Positions 6,839 through 11,468 of a DNA stretch of 11,468 nucleotides are shown here, piece by piece. This stretch comes from JBBRLG01 sp038231495 (GTDB taxonomy: Bacteria > Planctomycetota > Planctomycetia > Gemmatales > Gemmataceae). A program made the translations under genes and the position numbers. The notes under the pieces were generated by a model, which was not told the DNA's origin, ran no database searches, and was given only the letters and a program-made list of their open reading frames with translations. Within the stretch, counting starts at the first letter, position 1; every line of letters begins with the position of its first letter. The stretch lies in the NCBI GenBank assembly GCA_038231495.1, contig JBBRLG010000212.1, positions 1 to 11,468 of the forward strand, in the 5' to 3' direction.

Positions 6839-8902
6839 ATGCGTCGCATCCCTACCGCCACGGCGTCGGCCCTGTGCGTTCTATTCTTGTGTTCGATTGC
6901 GCCCGCCGCCGAACCCGCCAAAACCTCGGCGAAAATCACCTACGACGACCATGTGTTGCCGTTCTTGCGCGACAAGTGCCTCAGCTGCCATAGCCCGGAC
7001 AAGCAGAAGGGCGGCTTGCAGATGCACACTTACGCCCGCCTCATGGTCGGGGGCAGCAGCGGTGCCGTCGTCACGCCCGGTGACCCCGAAAACAGCCGCC
7101 TCTACGGCCTCATCGCGCACAAAGAAAAGCCCCCCATGCCGCCTGATGCGCCGATGTTGCCGGCGGAAAACGTGGAGTTGATTCGGAAATGGATAGCCGG
7201 CGGCGCGCTGGAAAACAATGGCAGCAAGGCCGTCGTTGCCAGGCCGAAGGTCAATATCGGCCTGGCGTCCGCGGCGCGCGGCAAGCCGGCCGGTCCGCCG
7301 CCGATGCCGCCCAAGTCACTGCGGCTCGATCCCGTGGTGCGCACCGCGCGGCCGACCACAGTGACGGCCCTGGCAAGCAGTCCGTGGGCGCCGCTCGTCG
7401 CCGTCGGCGGCCAAAAGCAAGTGTTTCTGTACAACTCCGACACGCTCGAACTGATCGGCGTGCTGCCGTTCCCGGAGGGCGTGCCGCAGGTCCTGAAATT
7501 CAGCCGCAATGGCAGCATGTTGCTGGCCGGCGGCGGCCGCGGCGGCCATTCGGGCCACGTCGCCGTCTGGAGCGTGTTGACCGGCGAGCGCATCATCACC
7601 GTCGGCGACGAGACCGACAGCGTTCTCGCCGCCGACATTAGCCCCGACCAGACGCAGATTGCGCTGGGCGGGCCCAGCAAGATGATCCGCGTCTACTCGA
7701 CCAAGGACGGCAAGCTCGCGTACGAAATCAAGAAGCACACCGACTGGGTGACGGCGCTGGAATACAGTCCCGACGGCGTGCTGTTGGCGACCGGCGATCG
7801 CAGTAGTGGTCTCTATGTGTGGGAAGCCTTTACCGGGCGCGAATACTTCGCGCTCCGCGGTTTCAAGGCCGCGATTACGGAGATCAGCTGGCGGGCGGAC
7901 GGCAACGTGGTGGCGTCCAGCAGCGAGGACGGCACGGTGAACCTGTTCGAGATGGAGAACGGCAATTCGGTGAAGACGTGGGCGGCGCACAACGGCGGCG
8001 TCGCATCGGTGCGTTTCGCGCGCGACGGCCGACTTGTGACCGGCGGTCGCGACAAGCTCGTCAAAGTTTGGGACGGCAACGGCGCGGTGCAGAAGACGTT
8101 TGAAGTGCAGCCCGACGTGGTGGTGCGGACGATCTTCAGCCACGAGGACGCGCGCGTGATCGCCTCCGACTGGAACGGCCATTTGCCGGTGTGGTTCGTG
8201 GCCGACGCCAAGCCCGCCGGCGAATTGTCGTCCAACCCCGGCACCAGTGCCGAGCGCCTGGAAGCGGCGTTAAAAGACGTGGTGGCGAAGCAAGCGGCGA
8301 AAGATCAATTCGCCGCTGCCGCGGCGACCTCGCAAGCCGCCGCTCAAAAGACCCAAACGGACCTGGCGGCGGCTCAAAAGGCAGTCATTGACACCGCCGC
8401 CGCGGCCAAGACGGCGGACGACAACGTAGTGAAGGCGAAGGCCGCGGCCGACCAGACGAAAGCGGCAGTGGTCGCGGCCCAGGCCGACGTGCGTGCGAAG
8501 GAGACATTACGGCAAGCGCTAACGGAAGCGGCGGCGAAGGTGAAAGCAGTCGCCGACCAGGCCAAGACCGACACAGCCCTGGCGGCGGCGCTGGCGAAGG
8601 CCCAGCAGATTGTCGCGACGGCCGACGGCGAAGTTGTGGCGGCTCAGAAAGTGGTGGCCGACCAGACGGCGGCGGCACAGAAGGCGGATACGGCCCTGGT
8701 CCAGGCCCAGCAGACGGCGACTGCCACGGCGGCAGCAGCGGCCGCGGCTCCGCAAGTGGTGCCGCCCCTGGACGCCGCAGCCAAGGCGGCTTCGGCCAAG
8801 GCGACAACCGACAAGACCGCGGCCGACAACGCCACGGCGGCCCTCTTGACCAGCGTCGCGGCTTACGTCGAGAAGGTGAAAGCGGCACAGGCAGGCAAAT
8901 AA
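6839..8902 (+). CDS. Secreted cytochrome c fused to WD40 propeller with Ala-rich tail
   Basis: This 687-residue three-part exported protein starts with a signal peptide (about 1-24, ending APAA). A small cytochrome c domain follows (about 30-120), with KCLSCH (Cys47, Cys50, His51) as the covalent haem site and Met100 in KPPMPP as the likely distal ligand. This is the planctomycete-type PSCyt1-like arrangement. Residues about 165-460 form a WD40 beta-propeller. I count seven blade ends (VFLYNS, VAVWSV, IRVYST, LYVWEA, VNLFEM, VKVWDG and LPVWFV), enough for a closed seven-blade ring. Residues 470-687 are an alanine-rich, Lys/Gln/Asp-containing helical or coiled-coil tail, interrupted by PQVVPPLD. 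The ATG at 6839 has GAGGA at 6828-6832, a good ribosome binding site. It is the last gene of the cluster. An electron-transfer subunit with a protein-binding propeller is a reasonable inference; the partner is unknown. Confidence 0.92.
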   Translation: MRRIPTATASALCVLFLCSIAPAAEPAKTSAKITYDDHVLPFLRDKCLSCHSPDKQKGGLQMHTYARLMVGGSSGAVVTPGDPENSRLYGLIAHKEKPPMPPDAPMLPAENVELIRKWIAGGALENNGSKAVVARPKVNIGLASAARGKPAGPPPMPPKSLRLDPVVRTARPTTVTALASSPWAPLVAVGGQKQVFLYNSDTLELIGVLPFPEGVPQVLKFSRNGSMLLAGGGRGGHSGHVAVWSVLTGERIITVGDETDSVLAADISPDQTQIALGGPSKMIRVYSTKDGKLAYEIKKHTDWVTALEYSPDGVLLATGDRSSGLYVWEAFTGREYFALRGFKAAITEISWRADGNVVASSSEDGTVNLFEMENGNSVKTWAAHNGGVASVRFARDGRLVTGGRDKLVKVWDGNGAVQKTFEVQPDVVVRTIFSHEDARVIASDWNGHLPVWFVADAKPAGELSSNPGTSAERLEAALKDVVAKQAAKDQFAAAAATSQAAAQKTQTDLAAAQKAVIDTAAAAKTADDNVVKAKAAADQTKAAVVAAQADVRAKETLRQALTEAAAKVKAVADQAKTDTALAAALAKAQQIVATADGEVVAAQKVVADQTAAAQKADTALVQAQQTATATAAAAAAAPQVVPPLDAAAKAASAKATTDKTAADNATAALLTSVAAYVEKVKAAQAGK

Positions 8903-8913
8903 ATCGCGGCCAA

Positions 8914-8942
8914 GCGCTCCGGAGCGCCCAGCCGCAAGCGGC
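8914..8942. terminator. Palindromes at the convergent junction, candidate two-way terminator
   Basis: Only 47 bases separate the stop of the cytochrome-WD40 gene from the stop of aroF on the opposite strand. They contain a perfect 14-base palindrome (GCGCTCCGGAGCGC, 8914-8927) and, four bases later, a GCCGCAAGCGGC unit (8931-8942) of the CAAGCGG repeat family. Neither palindrome has a T-run directly after it, so termination is inferred mainly from position between convergent genes. Confidence 0.45.
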
Positions 8943-8949
8943 AATTCGG

Positions 8950-9987
8950 TTAAAACGTCTTACCCATGACGGCGGCCAGGCGCCGCAGGTCTTCCGTCAG
9001 CGCCGCGTACTGCTTGGGCAACAGCGCCTGGGGGCCGTCCGACAGCGCCTTCTCCGGGCAGCTGTGGACTTCGATGTGGACGCCGTCCGCCCCGGCGGCC
9101 ACGGCGGCGCGGGCCATCGCCGGGATCAGGTCGGGCCGGCCCGTCGCGTGACTCGGATCGACGATGATCGGCAGATGACTTTGGCCCTTCACGTTCGGCA
9201 CCGCGCTCAGGTCGAGCATGTTCCGCGTCGAGTCTTCAAACGAGCGGATGCCGCGCTCGCAGAGCACCACGTTCGGGTTGCCTTCCGACAATATGTATTC
9301 CGCCGACATGAGCATGTCCCGCACCGTCGCGCTCATACCGCGCTTCATCAGCACCGGCTTCTTGGTCTGGCCGACCTCTTTCAACAGGTCGAAATTCTGC
9401 ATGTTGCGAGCGCCGATCTGGAACATGTCGGCGTAGCGCTCCACGAGCGGCACCTGGCGCGGGTCCATCACCTCGGTGACGACCGGCATGCCGTGAGCGT
9501 GGCCGACCTCGCGCAGGATGCGCAACCCTTCCTCGCCCAGCCCTTGGAAGCTATAGGGGCTGGTGCGCGGCTTGAACGCGCCGCCGCGGAGGATGTTGGC
9601 ACCCGCCGCCTTGACCTGGCCGGCGATCGTTTCCAGGACTTCCAGACTTTCGACGGCGCAGGGGCCGGCGATCCACGCCATCGAGCCGCCGCCGATCTTG
9701 ACGGGGCGCACCGGCGGCTTGCAGTCGGCGCCGACCACGACCACGGTGTCCTCGGCGTGAAACTCGCGGCTGGCCAGCTTGAACGGCTTCAAGATCGGCA
9801 ACACCTGCTCGACGCCGGGGATCGCGGCGAGGGGTTCCGCTTGCAGTTTCCCCTCGTCGCCGATGACGCCGATGATGGTCCGCCGTTCGCCCTGGCTCAG
9901 GTGCGGCGTGAACCCCAATTCGCGGATGCGCTCCAGGACGTGGTCGATTTGCTCCTGCGTGGAATTGTGTTGGATTACGATAATCAT
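8950..9987 (-). CDS. aroF: 3-deoxy-7-phosphoheptulonate synthase (DAHP synthase)
   Basis: This cytoplasmic enzyme condenses phosphoenolpyruvate and erythrose 4-phosphate into DAHP, the first step of the shikimate pathway. The 345-residue protein has the Thermotoga-type layout. Residues 1-70 form a ferredoxin-like (ACT-like) regulatory domain beginning MIIVIQHNS, followed by the TIM-barrel. Signature stretches are AWIAGPCAVES, LRGGAFKPRTSPYSFQG, LMKRGMSAT and IVDPSHATGR. The four metal ligands expected from the T. maritima enzyme (Cys102, His272, Glu298, Asp309) are all present at a constant offset of eight, as Cys110, His280, Glu306 and Asp317, so the enzyme should be active. The N-terminal domain suggests feedback control by Tyr or Phe. 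The start at 9987 is chosen because a further in-frame start at 10128 would translate the inverted repeat. No clear Shine-Dalgarno sequence or own promoter is visible; co-transcription from pheA is likely. Confidence 0.96.
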   Translation of the reverse strand: MIIVIQHNSTQEQIDHVLERIRELGFTPHLSQGERRTIIGVIGDEGKLQAEPLAAIPGVEQVLPILKPFKLASREFHAEDTVVVVGADCKPPVRPVKIGGGSMAWIAGPCAVESLEVLETIAGQVKAAGANILRGGAFKPRTSPYSFQGLGEEGLRILREVGHAHGMPVVTEVMDPRQVPLVERYADMFQIGARNMQNFDLLKEVGQTKKPVLMKRGMSATVRDMLMSAEYILSEGNPNVVLCERGIRSFEDSTRNMLDLSAVPNVKGQSHLPIIVDPSHATGRPDLIPAMARAAVAAGADGVHIEVHSCPEKALSDGPQALLPKQYAALTEDLRRLAAVMGKTF

Positions 9988-10047
9988 CGGGATTGGGTGG
10001 GTTTGAGGATGGGGAAGCCAGAAATAACTCTCGCAGAGGCGCAATAT

Positions 10048-10116
10048 CCCGTAGCCACAAGCGGCCCGCTTGTAGGCTTTCGCCCAGCCAACAAGCGGGC
10101 CGCTTGTGGCTACGGG
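10048..10116. repeat. Perfect 26-bp inverted repeat between pheA and aroF
   Basis: The arms at 10048-10073 and 10091-10116 are perfect reverse complements. After one mismatch, four more pairs (10075-10078 with 10086-10089) close a seven-base loop. Each arm is itself nearly self-complementary, since the octamer ACAAGCGG or its inverse CCGCTTGT occurs four times in alternating orientation (10057, 10066, 10091, 10100). The structure can fold as one long hairpin or as two short ones. It shares the core CAAGCGG with the repeats at 1739-1782, 4286 and 8931. No T-run follows in the direction of pheA-aroF transcription, so it is more REP-like than a classic terminator, although it could attenuate aroF. 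Confidence 0.9.
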
Positions 10117-10157
10117 GGGTTGTGTCAAATTGAGCCGCGGGCAGTATAATTCCTTTA

Positions 10158-11303
10158 TCAGCCCGCGATCATGGCCATCGGGAAGGATCCCAGCACGGTC
10201 ACGGAATCGCAGTGTTCGGCGAGGGCTTTCAAGGCCTTGGCAATCCTAGGCTCTTCCATGTGGCCTTCGAGGTCCACGAAAAAGATGTACTCGGGCTTGG
10301 GCAGCTTGGCCGGGAACGACTCGATCCACGTCAGGTTGATCTTCGCCTGCTTGAAGATGTCCAGGGCCGCGACCAGCGAGCCGGCGCTGTGCGGCACGCG
10401 GAACATGACGGCCGTCTTGTCGTGGCCGGTCTTGCCGCACTTCTGGTGGCCGATGATCGCGAACCGCGTTTCGTTGTACGGCGAATCCTCGATGTCGTGA
10501 AAGAGGATGCGCACCCCGTAGCGGACGGAGGCTTGCCGACTGGCGACGGCGGCGGCCCCCGGTTCCATCTGGGCGAGCCGGGCGGCGTCGGCCGTGCTGG
10601 AGACTTCCTTCAAGAGGGCCTGCGGGACGTTCTTGCTCAGCCAGTTACGGCACTGCGACAGCGCTTGCGGCTTGCTGTAGACCCGGCGAATCTCTTCCTG
10701 GGAACAGTTGGCCATCAGGTTGTGATGGACCTGCAAGCGGACCTCGGCACTGATCTGCAAGTGCGCCATGCGCATGAACATGTCGAGGGTGTCGGCAACC
10801 CGGCCGTCGGTGGAGTTCTCGACCGGCACGACGCCGAAATCGACGTGGCCGCGGTTGACCTCTTCAAAGACCGCCGAGATGCTGCCGACGCACATGAACT
10901 CGACCGCCTGGCCGAACCGTTCCACCGCCGCCAGGTGGCTGAAACTGTACTCCGGTCCGAGGTAGGCGACCTTCAAAATCTTCTGCAAGGCGCGCGAGCC
11001 GCTGATAAGTTCGCGAAAAATAGCGCGAACCGTACCGGTATCGACTGTACCTTTGTTCTTGGTATGCTGTTCGAGGATGTTTTTGACGACTTCCTCTTCG
11101 CGGGACGGCGAAAAGACTTCTTCGCCGTGCTCGTTCTTGAGGCGGCCGATCTCGCCGGCGACGACCGCCCGATCGTTAATCAGCTTCAGGAGTTGTAGAT
11201 CGAGCTTGTCGATTTGGGTACGCAGGGAGCGCAACGCCGCGGCCCCGCGGCTGGCGGAGACGTTGTTGGTTGCAGTGGTCCCTTCGGATTTGCGCGTCGG
11301 CAT
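10158..11303 (-). CDS. pheA: Bifunctional chorismate mutase/prephenate dehydratase (P-protein)
   Basis: This cytoplasmic enzyme converts chorismate to prephenate and then to phenylpyruvate, the phenylalanine precursor. The 381-residue protein has the usual P-protein order. The AroQ chorismate mutase covers about 25-105, with Arg28, Arg45, Lys56, Arg68 and Glu69 matching E. coli Arg11, Arg28, Lys39, Arg51 and Glu52. Prephenate dehydratase covers about 110-290, with YLGPEYSFSHLAA, VVPVENSTDGRV and the catalytic TRF (Thr279-Phe281). A C-terminal ACT domain covers about 297-378 for phenylalanine sensing. The usual ACT motif ESRP reads ESFP here (Glu328-Pro331) and GALV reads GSLV. The first 20 residues are a polar, probably disordered extension. 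The ATG at 11303 lies about 36 bases after the predicted promoter start. Its neighbour aroF, on the same strand 170 bases on, supplies the same pathway. Confidence 0.96.
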   Translation of the reverse strand: MPTRKSEGTTATNNVSASRGAAALRSLRTQIDKLDLQLLKLINDRAVVAGEIGRLKNEHGEEVFSPSREEEVVKNILEQHTKNKGTVDTGTVRAIFRELISGSRALQKILKVAYLGPEYSFSHLAAVERFGQAVEFMCVGSISAVFEEVNRGHVDFGVVPVENSTDGRVADTLDMFMRMAHLQISAEVRLQVHHNLMANCSQEEIRRVYSKPQALSQCRNWLSKNVPQALLKEVSSTADAARLAQMEPGAAAVASRQASVRYGVRILFHDIEDSPYNETRFAIIGHQKCGKTGHDKTAVMFRVPHSAGSLVAALDIFKQAKINLTWIESFPAKLPKPEYIFFVDLEGHMEEPRIAKALKALAEHCDSVTVLGSFPMAMIAG

Positions 11304-11345
11304 GTCAAGTCTCGTCGCAGGTGGTGGTGCGCCATCTACGCCCGT

Positions 11346-11374
11346 AGTCTAGTGACCGCGCCGAAGGCTGTCAA
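11346..11374 (-). promoter_or_regulatory. Predicted sigma70-type promoter for pheA (and aroF)
   Basis: Read on the - strand, TTGACA (11374-11369) is followed by a 17-base spacer and TAGACT (11351-11346), which has four of six -10 consensus bases including the key first TA and last T. Transcription would begin near 11340, giving a leader of about 36 bases before the pheA ATG at 11303. No leader peptide or attenuator hairpin fits in so short a leader. Confidence 0.6.
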
Positions 11375-11468
11375 CGGCCGTGCCACAACCTCAAGGGAAT
11401 TTTAGGGTTCGGCAAACACAATTTACACCCAACTGCGATTCCATATGCGACGGGGTTCCATAACGCCA
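11375..11468. other. Trailing non-coding end of the window
   Basis: The last bases are noticeably more AT-rich than the genes. I find no gene, repeat or hairpin I can support. They are the upstream region of pheA and may hold upstream promoter elements. Confidence 0.4.

Noticed and set aside
9988..10128. N-terminal extension of DAHP synthase
   Set aside because: It consists mostly of translated inverted repeat, whereas the family typically starts at the MIIV segment.
10123..10150. TATAAT on the + strand (10145-10150) and TTGACA on the - strand (10128-10123)
   Set aside because: The two hexamers are on opposite strands; neither has a suitable partner at 16-18 bases and the + one would only read antisense into pheA.
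1..11468. CRISPR array, tRNA, rRNA or insertion sequence
   Set aside because: I saw no regularly spaced repeat-spacer units, no tRNA or rRNA-like stretch and no transposase reading frame.

Overview
The window is GC-rich bacterial chromosome. It most likely comes from a member of the Planctomycetota: it carries a run of DUF1501, PPC-domain, DUF1549/DUF1553 and cytochrome c-WD40 genes, families that are heavily expanded in that phylum. Exact taxonomy cannot be fixed from this sequence alone; a Gemmata-like or related lineage is a guess.

Layout. Bases 1-403 hold no gene I can support, but they contain two inverted repeats and a good sigma70-type promoter (TTGACA-17-TAAGTT, 227-255). Bases 404-8902 hold four genes on the + strand, spaced 49-79 bases apart. 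They encode a Tat-exported DUF1501 protein, a secreted protein with two PPC domains, a secreted Big2-like/haem-motif/DUF1549/DUF1553 protein, and a secreted cytochrome c fused to a seven-bladed WD40 propeller with an alanine-rich helical tail. Bases 8903-8949 are a short convergent junction with palindromes. Bases 8950-11303 hold two genes on the - strand: pheA (chorismate mutase/prephenate dehydratase) upstream and aroF (DAHP synthase) downstream. They are separated by 170 bases that contain a perfect 26-bp inverted repeat. A near-consensus promoter (11346-11374) reads into pheA. Bases 11304-11468 are otherwise empty as far as I can see.

How the genes work together. All four + strand proteins carry export signals, and two of them carry c-type haem motifs (three motifs in total). 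They therefore look like an envelope-located, possibly redox-linked module of unknown substrate. This gene company is known from planctomycete genomes, but I know of no established biochemical function, so it is the best candidate here for an undescribed system. The - strand pair is ordinary aromatic amino-acid biosynthesis: aroF makes the first committed shikimate intermediate and pheA turns chorismate into phenylpyruvate.

A short GC-rich palindromic repeat family with the core CAAGCGG/CCGCTTG occurs in four of the intergenic gaps, either as single units or as paired hairpins, and never inside a gene that I could find. It is the main non-coding feature of the window.
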